A DNA stretch of 64,000 nt. It comes from Thiodiazotropha sp040506195 (GTDB lineage: Bacteria > Pseudomonadota > Gammaproteobacteria > Chromatiales > Chromatiaceae). The stretch covers positions 558,001 through 622,000 of the forward strand of contig JBEVXH010000001.1 of NCBI GenBank assembly GCA_040506195.1. Direction: 5' to 3'. Position numbers and translations under genes: made by a program. The notes below the pieces were generated by a model. That model was not told the DNA's origin. It saw nothing but the letters and a program-made list of their open reading frames with translations, and did not search any database. Of this stretch, positions 33,750 to 41,706 are shown one piece after another. The stretch's first letter is position 1. Each line of letters begins with the position of its first letter.

Positions 33750-33776
33750 TTGAAATGGTTATATCTGGCATACAAT
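33750..33776 (+). promoter_or_regulatory. Candidate promoter of the HMA-like gene
   Basis: TTGAAA (33750-33755) and TACAAT (33771-33776) have 15 bases between them, or 16 if the -35 is read as TTTGAA. They lie about 30 bases before the start at 33807. A perfect CACATG-ATTG-CATGTG palindrome lies upstream at 33663-33678. Confidence 0.4.
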
Positions 33777-33806
33777 ATTCAAGCACGGATATGAGAGGGA
33801 GAAATC

Positions 33807-34040
33807 ATGAATATCGATCTCGCGGATATAACTCTACACGTGGATGAAACGCTGGATAGCGACGGCCTCGCTCAACTGGAAGACGCATTTCGCGTGCGGG
33901 ATGGCGTCGTCTCGGTTCATAACGACCCCAAGCGACCGCATCTGTTTGTGATTGAGTACAATCCTGAACGGGTAAACAGTCAAGACCTGTTGGCGATAAC
34001 CCACTTTCAAGGACTGCATGCCGAATTGATCGGTCTCTGA
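33807..34040 (+). CDS. HMA-like small ferredoxin-fold protein lacking CxxC
   Basis: The 77-residue protein has ribosome site GAGAGGGAGAAA before the ATG. The pattern (ITLHVDETLDSDGLAQLEDA, GVVSVHN, LFVIEYNPERVNSQDLL, HAELIGL) fits the beta-alpha-beta-beta-alpha-beta fold of heavy-metal-associated domains. The CxxC metal site is absent, and no cysteine occurs at all, so copper binding in the usual way is excluded. It lies between the RND adaptor and the SQR-like gene. Similar cysteine-free proteins occur in sulfur-oxidizing gammaproteobacteria as I recall; function unknown. Confidence 0.75.
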   Translation: MNIDLADITLHVDETLDSDGLAQLEDAFRVRDGVVSVHNDPKRPHLFVIEYNPERVNSQDLLAITHFQGLHAELIGL

Positions 34041-34304
34041 CAGGCGCGGTTGGTCTCTAATCTATCACCCCTCCAGGCGCGCTGCATGGAAAGGGCACAC
34101 CATTCCCGGCGTGACGCGCCCAACGGATAATAGCCGCTCGTCACATTGAAATCATCGAATAACATGGGACACTGCAGCAGAGTTGATTTCCGGTAAGCCC
34201 CCGCTGTCCGGAACACAACCCTTCACGTTTTCCACGCATGGCATCAACCGGGGAATTTTTGTCGGATTCTACCCCAGCGGGCCATAATTTTGCCGGTCCA
34301 TAAC

Positions 34305-34385
34305 GGGATTGGAGATTGTAAATCCCTGATCGACTATGTTGTGTGAAAAAGATGCGGGAATGTAAATTCCGACTTAGCTCGGAAT
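34305..34385. promoter_or_regulatory. Cluster of inverted repeats upstream of the SQR-like gene
   Basis: Three inverted repeats lie in sequence: GGGATT/AATCCC (34305-34326), GGAAT-GTAA-ATTCC (34357-34370) and ATTCCGA-CTTAGC-TCGGAAT (34366-34385). The last two share the ATTCC arm and so cannot form together, as in an RNA switch or a multi-site operator. The spacing ATTC-n-GAAT loosely recalls sulfide-responsive BigR/SqrR operators. They lie 90 to 170 bases before the gene. The rest of the 435-base gap (34041-34475) contains no gene that I recognise. Confidence 0.45.
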
Positions 34386-34475
34386 CACGTATATTCTCAG
34401 CCTAAGAGAAAAAAAGAGATCTGTCAGCCCTTACCGGTGATATGTAGAAACTAAAAAATAGTCGGAGCTTGAGGA

Positions 34476-35603
34476 ATGCAAAGAGTAACCATAGTTGGCT
34501 GCGGTTTTGCGGCACTGACCGCTATCAAGACCATTCGGTCCAAGAATAAGTCGATTGAGATAAACGTCGTCAGTCCCAAAGCGGAATTTCACTATCTTCC
34601 AGGTTCGATCTGGATTCCATCAGGTATACGCGAACCCGATGATCTCATCATTCCTCTGGGGCCTTTTTTTAGACGCATGCAGGTAGAACACCATCCTGCC
34701 GAGGCCACCGGACTCAGTGGTGATGGCAGGATCCTGCAAACCACTGACGGTGAAGTTGAGAACGATGGTCTGATCATCGCTTCGGGAGGCCGCTTCATAA
34801 AAAAACTGCCTGGAATCGAAAATGCCATAACACCTTGTGAAGGCATAGCAGCTACCATGAAAATCCGTGATCGCCTCAGAGAGTTGGATGGCGGTGTCAT
34901 TGCCATAGGATTTTCCGGCAATCCCAAAGAGCCAAGTGCGATGCGTGGCGGGCCGATGTTCGAATTCCTGTTTGGCATCGATCGTCAATTGAGGCTCGAA
35001 AAACGGCGTGACAGGTTCAAACTCATATTTTTCACACCAGCGGAAAAACCTGGCCAACGGCTGGGTCCCAAGGCTGTTAACGGATTGATCCAGGAGATGG
35101 AAAAACGAAATATCAAAACCCATCTGGGACATAAAATGGTGGAATTCACGGCGACAAGCGTTGTCACCGAGGGAGGCGGCTTCGATGCCGACCTGATACT
35201 CTTTATGCCTGGCATGACCGGTAACCGGTGGTTCGACAATACTGAATTACCACGATCATCCGGGGGTCTGATCAAGGCCGATGCCAATTGCCGGGTCGAA
35301 GGCATGTCCAACGTCTATGTTGCGGGTGACTCAGGCAGCTTCCCGGGCCCGGAGTGGATGCCCAAACAGGCTCATATGGCTGATCTTCAGGCTTCGGCTG
35401 CAGCCAAAAACCTGCTCGCTGAATTCAAGGGCGATACGCCAAGCGAGACCTTTAAAGTGGAGCTGGTATGTATTGTAGACAGCCAAACCAGTGGAATGCT
35501 CGTGGCAAGAACCGAAAATAAAAACATCGTGATGCCGAATATGACTATCTTCCATTGGCTTAAGCGACTGTTCGAATGGTGGTACTTACGCCAATATCGC
35601 TAG
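34476..35603 (+). CDS. SQR-like FAD oxidoreductase missing the central cysteine
   Basis: The 375-residue flavoprotein has an FAD motif (VTIVGCGFAALTAI), an NAD/FAD-like second glycine region, and VYVAGDSGSFP before a C-terminal helix rich in W and R (IFHWLKRLFEWWYLRQYR), which suits membrane binding. C121 (ITPCEGIAATM) and C332 (ELVCIVDSQTSG) align with the first and third SQR cysteines. Where the second should be, the sequence is GFSGNPKEPSAMRGGP, without cysteine. The usual trisulfide bridge between second and third cysteines cannot form, so substrate may be another thiol, polysulfide or a non-sulfur donor. TGAGGA precedes the ATG. Confidence 0.85.
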   Translation: MQRVTIVGCGFAALTAIKTIRSKNKSIEINVVSPKAEFHYLPGSIWIPSGIREPDDLIIPLGPFFRRMQVEHHPAEATGLSGDGRILQTTDGEVENDGLIIASGGRFIKKLPGIENAITPCEGIAATMKIRDRLRELDGGVIAIGFSGNPKEPSAMRGGPMFEFLFGIDRQLRLEKRRDRFKLIFFTPAEKPGQRLGPKAVNGLIQEMEKRNIKTHLGHKMVEFTATSVVTEGGGFDADLILFMPGMTGNRWFDNTELPRSSGGLIKADANCRVEGMSNVYVAGDSGSFPGPEWMPKQAHMADLQASAAAKNLLAEFKGDTPSETFKVELVCIVDSQTSGMLVARTENKNIVMPNMTIFHWLKRLFEWWYLRQYR

Positions 35604-35630
35604 CCATACATTGTGCCCGACACTTCTAAT

Positions 35631-35693
35631 GAGGATGATAACCATGAATACAGCAGGGATATATTAAACATGGTTTTTTTAAACTAAACCATG
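35631..35693 (+). other. Possible seven-codon leader frame and adjacent hairpin
   Basis: GAGG at 35631-35634 precedes ATG at 35644 at ideal distance, opening the frame MNTAGIY followed by TAA. Directly after it CATGGTTT (35669-35676) pairs with AAACCATG (35686-35693) around a T-rich loop. This lies between the SQR-like gene and the diguanylate cyclase. It could be a leader peptide, a remnant of a deleted gene, or chance. Confidence 0.25.
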
Positions 35694-35778
35694 CTTTAGG
35701 CATACAAACCGTGTTATGACTGCAGGATATGGCAGGAAGATATTTTTTCAGGTAGACAAGGAATGAATGGAGTTATGA

Positions 35779-36984
35779 GTGGTGCAACCAATCAATGAAG
35801 CCGTCTCTGAAACTCAACTAAAAGAGCTGCTGTTACATGAAGAGCGAAAAAGCGAACGCTATGCCAATTATGCCAGATTATTGCTGACGTTTCTCTACTT
35901 CGCGGTAGGTTTTGGCATACGTCAAGAGCTACCGGCACACTCATTCAATGCCATTATATCGGCATCACTCATCAACCTCATTTATGGAATCTATGTCTTC
36001 TTTAAGCTGAAAGATCCAAATCCACCCAGCTGGATCAAGTACCCGTCTGTCAGCATCGACATCCTGCTGCTATCCATCGTCATCTATAGTTTCGGCACCT
36101 TTCGCACATTCAAGACAGAAGCCTTTATTCTTTATTTTCTTTGGATTGGCCTCTCGACCCTGCGATTTTCTCCCATACTGACCCTGGCCAGTGGTTTGCT
36201 CAGTATCGGCGCTTACCTGTTGATTGTTGCCCTCGCCATCCATGATCAAACCATCGTACTCGGGACCATTACCGAAGAGTTCGTTTCCGAGCGCGTCAGC
36301 AATGTCAATATTATTCTTAAACTCATCTTTCTTTCAGCCTTTGTTGTCCTGGCGGTATACATTGCAAGAGTATTCAGGCTGATTGCATCAAAAGCACTCA
36401 CAAAACAGATTCTTCAGGCACAGAATGCCGAATTGAATAACGCTCTGGATAAGCTACGTGAGACGCAAAAGCAACTTGCGCTAAAAAACCGTAAGCTGGC
36501 CACACTGTCGGAGATCGACGCCCTCACCCAGCTCTATAATCGGCGTAAGATCGATCAAATCATTGAAGAGTACCTGGTTGAGACGAGTCACCGCCCATTT
36601 CCACTCGCAATGATCATCCTCGATATCGATCGCTTTAAACACTATAACGATCACTATGGGCATCAAGCCGGTGATGATGTGATTCGAGGTGTAGCCCATG
36701 CCCTGGCAACGTCGGCCAGGGGTAATGACAGCATCGGTCGCTGGGGAGGTGAAGAGTTCATCATCATCTGCCGGGACACTGATCTGGATACGGCACTCAA
36801 GATTGCCGAACGCCTGCGAACGACTATCGAACAGGCTCAGTTCCAGGTTGATGAACCGGTAACCTGCAGCTTTGGTGTCACCGGCTACCGTGTAGGGGAT
36901 AATGCCGACTCTCTTATAAAGAGAGCGGATGATGCACTTTACACTTCAAAACAGCTGGGCAGGAACAGGGTCAGCCATAAATGA
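35779..36984 (+). CDS. Membrane diguanylate cyclase (GGDEF)
   Basis: The frame opens with GTG at 35779, with an in-frame TGA just before it, so no longer start exists. The 401-residue protein has about six membrane helices (roughly 30-210), a coiled linker (ILQAQNAELNNALDKLRETQKQ) and a GGDEF domain. The active-site sequence is RWGGEEF. The product-inhibition site RxxD is present as RGND exactly five residues before it, so the enzyme should make c-di-GMP under feedback control. No EAL domain is present. It follows the SQR-like gene after 175 bases and converges with the RND pump. Confidence 0.93.
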   Translation: MVQPINEAVSETQLKELLLHEERKSERYANYARLLLTFLYFAVGFGIRQELPAHSFNAIISASLINLIYGIYVFFKLKDPNPPSWIKYPSVSIDILLLSIVIYSFGTFRTFKTEAFILYFLWIGLSTLRFSPILTLASGLLSIGAYLLIVALAIHDQTIVLGTITEEFVSERVSNVNIILKLIFLSAFVVLAVYIARVFRLIASKALTKQILQAQNAELNNALDKLRETQKQLALKNRKLATLSEIDALTQLYNRRKIDQIIEEYLVETSHRPFPLAMIILDIDRFKHYNDHYGHQAGDDVIRGVAHALATSARGNDSIGRWGGEEFIIICRDTDLDTALKIAERLRTTIEQAQFQVDEPVTCSFGVTGYRVGDNADSLIKRADDALYTSKQLGRNRVSHK

Positions 36985-37001
36985 CTACCGTTATTTGCAA
37001 G

Positions 37002-37074
37002 ACACAACCGTCATGGTTGTGTAAGAGACACGCTTCAATCACTAAAATGAAGATTGAACAGTCACTGATTGTTC
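37002..37074. terminator. Hairpin group between convergent GGDEF and RND genes
   Basis: ACACAACC-GTCAT-GGTTGTGT (37002-37022), TTCAATC/GATTGAA (37034-37058) and GAACA/TGTTC (37056-37074) fill the 91-base space between two converging stop codons. T-runs are poor, so termination would be imperfect in either direction. Confidence 0.5.
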
Positions 37075-37075
37075 A

Positions 37076-40000
37076 TCACCGACCGATCAGTCGATAGACC
37101 GATGGTATCAATAACAGAGTAACGAAGGTGGAGAAGGAGAGTCCGGATATTAATGTCACAGCCAGAGGTTGCAACATTTCCGATCCCTCTCCCAGCGCCA
37201 ATGCCAGCGGCGTCATTCCGGCAACCGTTGTCAGTGTAGTCATCAGAATCGGTCGCAACCTGAGCTGAGCCGCTTCTTTTATGGCAGCATCCTTATCCTG
37301 TCCCGCATCCCTTCGCAATGCGATATACTCAACCATCACGATAGCGTTGTTCACTACAATTCCAGCCAGCATGATCAGTCCCAGCCAAACCGGCATGGAG
37401 ATTGGCAGATCCGCCCAGTTCAATCCTATCCCGACACCGATCAAACCGAAAGGTACACAAAACATGATTATCAAGGGATTTCTCAGTGATTCATACTGAA
37501 CCGACATTACAACCAACACGAGAAAAAGCGCCAGACAGAGCAGCAGAATTCCATTATCTCGCCCTTTTTTCATAACCTCCACACTACCTCCGTAATTTAT
37601 GGCGTAACCGGTTGGCAGATCCATAGACGCAGCAATGCTTCTCACTTCCGATATCGCCTCTGGTAATGACAGGTCACCACCCAACGATGCGCTAACTTCA
37701 GACATTCTCTGTTGCTGGTCTCGCCTGATTGTCACAAAGGATGGCGATAACTCTATCTTGGCCAACTCCCCTAAGCGTATCGGCACTGAAGGATCGGTCC
37801 GGCTGAACATGACGATAGATTCAAGATCGGCGGGAGTAGCGATATCCGAATCCAATAACCTTACTCTTATCTGTATACTTCGCCCCCCCTCAAGGTAATC
37901 CGTAACAACCTCACCACTCAGAGCCAGACTGACGATTTCTCCCAGTTCATCCACATCGATACCGAAATAGGCTGCCCGCTGGCGATCCACTGAGACTGTG
38001 ATCTCCTGCCTAATATCATCACTGCTGCTCTCGATATTGCTTACCCCGGATACTTTTTCAAGCCTCTCACTGACCTCCACCGCAAGCTGGCTCAGAACAT
38101 CCAGATCCGGCCCCTTTATTCGTACACTGAGGTCATCGTCACCCCAATTCAGCCGGATTCCACGTACACCCTGTACCCTCATACCCATCCAAAATCCGGG
38201 TAATTTGGCCTGTTCGATCTCTTTTTTGACACGGTCTACCCAGCCCCGACTACTGATTTGTCTCATACGGGCGGGCTTTAAGATCACCTTGATACTGGCC
38301 CTGTTGACTGATTCGTAGCGCGAACGACCAAATACGAACCCACCTATCTGAGAGTATATGGATTCCGTTTCCGGCTGGCGCCTTATTATCTCTTCGAGTC
38401 TGTACACCAGATCATCCATGCCTTTCAAATTGATACTGCGATCTGCAACAAGCCTTATGCTGATACGACCCTCATCAATCTGCGGCAGGAATATCTGCTT
38501 CTCCGGCACCAGCTTGAATATTGAAACTACAAGCAACAACACAAATATTACCAGAGGCAGCCACGGTTTCCGCAGTAAAACATCAACCAAACCGGAGTAG
38601 CCGGTCTGCAGTTTCAGCATCAGATTATCAATTGCCCGCCTTAACCGATCTTTAAGGCCAATAGACAATCTGCCGGAAAGCGCCGGCACCAGAGTCAAGG
38701 CAACTATCATTGACGCCAAAATGGCGGCAGAGATGGTAAAGATCAACTCACGAAAAAGCAGCCCAACAAGGCCGCCAACAAAAAGAAACGGTAAAACAGC
38801 CACCAGGTTGGTAGTTGTCGAGGCTACAATTGCACTGTTTACCTCACTCGCGGCATAACTGGATATTTGAGTGGCCTTTTCTCTTTTTGACTTCTCCCTT
38901 TGGTGACGGTAGATATTTTCCAACATCACTATGGTGCTATCCACCAACATACCGACACCTAAGGCCAACCCTCCCAAGCTCATGATATTAAGCGTCAGGC
39001 CGGCACTAGACATCAGTATGAAGGTAACGAGTATGGCGATCGGTATGGCGCACCCAATAATCAACATGCGCCTAATACTGCCTAAAAACAGATATACAAC
39101 CACCATCGCCAATACAGCACCGGTCATTGCCGAACTGATGGCATTATCGAGTGCCCGCCGTACAAATCGGGCTTGGTCGTCGACAGGGTGTATTTGAATA
39201 TCCTTGGGTATCAGCGCCTGGTCTTTAAGCTCTTCCAACCTGGACGTAACATGATCGACCACATCAACCGTATTTGCAGTAGGCTGCTTTTGTATCGATA
39301 GCTTTATTCCAGGAAGACCATTGAGGCGAATGCGCATTCGTTCATCTTCCGCACCATCCACCACCTGAGCAACCTCTGATAACCGAATCAGGGTAGTTGT
39401 ATCATCTTCCCCTACGCGTCTTAACGGTAACTGCAGAATATCATCCACAGACCGAAATCGACCTGCAGTCCGGCCACTAATTTCGGCCTGCTCAGTGATG
39501 AGCCGCCCCCCGGCAGTCTCGACGTTCGATGCCCTAAGGGCATCCGTCAGGTCGGATAGATGCATACCTAAACCAGTCATACGCTGCTGGTCCGCATAGA
39601 TATTGATTTCGCGCACCAATCCTCCACCCACTTCAACAGCGGCAACGCCCGGTAGATTCAAAAATGATTTACTGAACTCATAGTCCATCCAACTGCGCAG
39701 CGCCACTGGATCGCGCAGAGATGAGCTGATGACGTATTCCGCTACCGGCAGCTGGGACGGATCATGCTTATAGATAATCGGTGGATCGATACTGTCCGGC
39801 AGAAAGCGCCTGGCACGATCCAAACGTGTACTTGCATCTTGCAGTGCCTGGTCTATATCCGTGCCATACTTAAACGCCAGATTGACCTCACTATGCCCCT
39901 CACGCGTTCTCGAACCAATATGGATCGCATCTTCAGTTATCGAAAGTTGTTCTTCCAAATGGCGTGTCACCTGATCTTCCATAATCTCCGCAGGCACACC

Positions 40001-40192
40001 GGGATCGATCACCCTGACCGCAATTGACGGGTAAACGACATGCGGAAGAAGGTCTACGCTCAGACGACCAAGCGCCATGAGGCCCAGCACCATGAATGCG
40101 AGTGTTATCATCACTACACCGATCGGATGGTGTATTGACCAGCTGGCCAGACCTCTGCCTATGGCTTTTTTCATACTAGGGCCTGTTGACAC
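37076..40192 (-). CDS. RND-family efflux pump
   Basis: The 1038-residue inner-membrane pump has the RND pattern: a first helix, a long periplasmic loop, six helices (about 340-540), a second loop and six closing helices, with GVGMLVDSTIVMLENI in helix four. It is of the hydrophobe/amphiphile-like class, probably working with the adaptor at 32519-33577. The frame's GTG start at 40192 lies within a MITE-A terminal repeat. The in-frame ATG at 40174 (MKKAIGRGLAS) is the likely original start but now lacks a ribosome site. With the GTG, GGATGA just upstream could serve as one, and six residues (MSTGPS) would come from the element. Confidence 0.93.
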   Translation of the reverse strand: MSTGPSMKKAIGRGLASWSIHHPIGVVMITLAFMVLGLMALGRLSVDLLPHVVYPSIAVRVIDPGVPAEIMEDQVTRHLEEQLSITEDAIHIGSRTREGHSEVNLAFKYGTDIDQALQDASTRLDRARRFLPDSIDPPIIYKHDPSQLPVAEYVISSSLRDPVALRSWMDYEFSKSFLNLPGVAAVEVGGGLVREINIYADQQRMTGLGMHLSDLTDALRASNVETAGGRLITEQAEISGRTAGRFRSVDDILQLPLRRVGEDDTTTLIRLSEVAQVVDGAEDERMRIRLNGLPGIKLSIQKQPTANTVDVVDHVTSRLEELKDQALIPKDIQIHPVDDQARFVRRALDNAISSAMTGAVLAMVVVYLFLGSIRRMLIIGCAIPIAILVTFILMSSAGLTLNIMSLGGLALGVGMLVDSTIVMLENIYRHQREKSKREKATQISSYAASEVNSAIVASTTTNLVAVLPFLFVGGLVGLLFRELIFTISAAILASMIVALTLVPALSGRLSIGLKDRLRRAIDNLMLKLQTGYSGLVDVLLRKPWLPLVIFVLLLVVSIFKLVPEKQIFLPQIDEGRISIRLVADRSINLKGMDDLVYRLEEIIRRQPETESIYSQIGGFVFGRSRYESVNRASIKVILKPARMRQISSRGWVDRVKKEIEQAKLPGFWMGMRVQGVRGIRLNWGDDDLSVRIKGPDLDVLSQLAVEVSERLEKVSGVSNIESSSDDIRQEITVSVDRQRAAYFGIDVDELGEIVSLALSGEVVTDYLEGGRSIQIRVRLLDSDIATPADLESIVMFSRTDPSVPIRLGELAKIELSPSFVTIRRDQQQRMSEVSASLGGDLSLPEAISEVRSIAASMDLPTGYAINYGGSVEVMKKGRDNGILLLCLALFLVLVVMSVQYESLRNPLIIMFCVPFGLIGVGIGLNWADLPISMPVWLGLIMLAGIVVNNAIVMVEYIALRRDAGQDKDAAIKEAAQLRLRPILMTTLTTVAGMTPLALALGEGSEMLQPLAVTLISGLSFSTFVTLLLIPSVYRLIGR

Positions 40193-40385
40193 TCATCCAA
40201 TTGGTTGCTGGGTACGCCCTGAAGGAAGTGCCCTTGAGGCACGCCTGAAAAAGCGCTACTCGGCTGTGCTCGTCGCTCATTCGGATCTTCAACACTTCAC
40301 TCCTTGCGCCCCGAAGGAAGTGCCCTTGGGGTACGCCTTGATCGACGCTTTATCAGATGCAACAGCGCCGGGTATCACAACTTCA
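40179..40385. mobile_element. MITE-A copy at the RND pump start, right side decayed
   Basis: The outer end GGGCCTGTTGACACTCATCC begins at 40179, after CTA. The inside shows the 27-base-type units (CGAAGGAAGTGCCCTTGGGG) and GCCTGAAAAAGCGC in the reverse orientation of the complete copy. Near 40360-40385 the sequence CAGCGCCGGGTATCACAACTTCAC weakly matches the far part of the complete element, but the second terminal repeat is lost. It fills the whole 199-base space between DUF815 and the pump. The overlap with the pump frame is the GTG extension. Confidence 0.7.
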
Positions 40386-40391
40386 CATAGC

Positions 40392-41150
40392 CTATGAATA
40401 GGCCTTGAAAAACTGCTTTGCGGCCCGGCCGCTTTTTGCCCCTCCACGCGCCATTGCAAACTGTTTCGCCGCCTCATGGAGTGCTTTGCGATCCCCGCTG
40501 TACGCAGGAAAATAGCTATCCACTATCTTCAGGTAGCCATGCCAGTTCACCGGATAGAATGAGAGCCACAGACCGAACCTGTCTGACAGTGCCAGCTTTT
40601 CCTCGGTAGTATCACCCAAATGGAGATCATCCCCCACCATCCTTGCTTCCCGGTTTTCACTCATGAACTCAGGCAGAAGATGACGCCGGTTGGATGTGGC
40701 GTAGATCAGCACATTCGCGGGAGGCGCTTCTATGGAGCCATCCAGTACACTCTTCAAAGCACGATAGGACGCCTCGCCCACATCAAAGGTCAGATCATCG
40801 CAAAACACGATGAATCGTTGCGTTAACCCTCTGATTCCGTCTACGATCTCCGGCAGTTCGATCAAATCGTTTCTATCGACCTGGATCAGTCGCAGATCCT
40901 GCCCCCGGTAGCGATTGAACACCGCCTTGATGAGTGAGGATTTACCACTACCCTTGCCTCCCCACAACAGCGCATTGTTGGCGCCCTCTCCGGAGAGGAA
41001 ACGTTCCGTATTGCGTAACAACTGTAACTTTTGATCATCAATGCCAACCAACTGATCAAGCCCTATTTGATCGATATGTTCAACGGCTCTGAGATCGCCT
41101 CTGCGCGGTCGCCATATAGCCGCAGCTGTTTTAGTCCAATCGATCGACAT
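40392..41150 (-). CDS. DUF815 AAA-like ATPase
   Basis: The 252-residue protein has Walker A (LLWGGKGSGKSSLI) and Walker B-like FIVFCDDLTFD, sensor-like YATSNRRHLLPEFM and the ending GGAKSGRAAKQFF. This matches DUF815, a group of P-loop ATPases related to AAA+ proteins. Function is not established. It is somewhat shorter at the N-terminus than the longest family members, but contains the full ATPase core. MITE-A copies lie on both sides (40179-40385 and 41539-41705), in the same orientation. Confidence 0.88.
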   Translation of the reverse strand: MSIDWTKTAAAIWRPRRGDLRAVEHIDQIGLDQLVGIDDQKLQLLRNTERFLSGEGANNALLWGGKGSGKSSLIKAVFNRYRGQDLRLIQVDRNDLIELPEIVDGIRGLTQRFIVFCDDLTFDVGEASYRALKSVLDGSIEAPPANVLIYATSNRRHLLPEFMSENREARMVGDDLHLGDTTEEKLALSDRFGLWLSFYPVNWHGYLKIVDSYFPAYSGDRKALHEAAKQFAMARGGAKSGRAAKQFFKAYS

Positions 41151-41538
41151 AGGGTCACCCGTCAGGTTGGTTATATTATCTTAGCCCATTGTGAAACCAC
41201 TTCTTCTATTGTGCAAATCGGCCAGTGATCCGGACTGACGTCACAGCAACGGTTTACCACAATCCCATAAAGAGCGGCATATTGCGTATAAACACTGACC
41301 ACCACACAGATCCGCAAGATAAGCGCATTCACTCTGGCTCCACAACCATCACATAATTACAGCCCTTTGCTTTCACAGCATTGGGTGCGTCATCAGGGCA
41401 GGAATATCATAGTCATACTCCTCCCCCGGCATGGTCAGATCATATATGTCGGAATCGAAAATGAAATTCAACTTTTTTCAGTCCTGACTGATCAACACCG
41501 CACTGTTCCTCAGCCGGGACTGAAGGGCATTCATCTTA

Positions 41539-41705
41539 GGGCCTGTTAACACTAATCCAATACGCCCTGCTGGAGCTGTTTTCGTGCCCAGCAAGGCAGA
41601 ATGAGCGTGGTGTAGTTATTCTACATGAGCGAAGATAACGCCGCTGGGGGCGAAAACAGCCCCAGCCCTTCGGAGTGTGCCCCGAAGGAAAATAGAGTCT
41701 ACCCA
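41539..41705. mobile_element. MITE-A half copy against the chemoreceptor 3' end
   Basis: GGGCCTGTTAACACTAATCC starts after TTA at 41539, and the following 130 bases match the inner right part of the complete copy in reverse (AAGGCAGAATGAGCG, TAGTTATTCTACATGAGCGA, GCCCCAGCCC). It stops within two bases of the chemoreceptor stop. The second terminal repeat is missing. The remaining part of the 556-base gap (41151-41538) shows no gene; one short leftward frame there is noted among rejected items. Confidence 0.75.
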
Positions 41706-41706
41706 C

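Noticed and set aside
34041..34475. Cobalamin riboswitch or similar known leader RNA
   Set aside because: GGACACTGCAGC looks superficially like the B12 box, but the other conserved segments are absent in either orientation.
41390..41490. Decayed gene end on the minus strand (MPGEEYDYDIPALMTHPML)
   Set aside because: The frame is under 40 codons, is closed by a stop just upstream and has no recognised homology.
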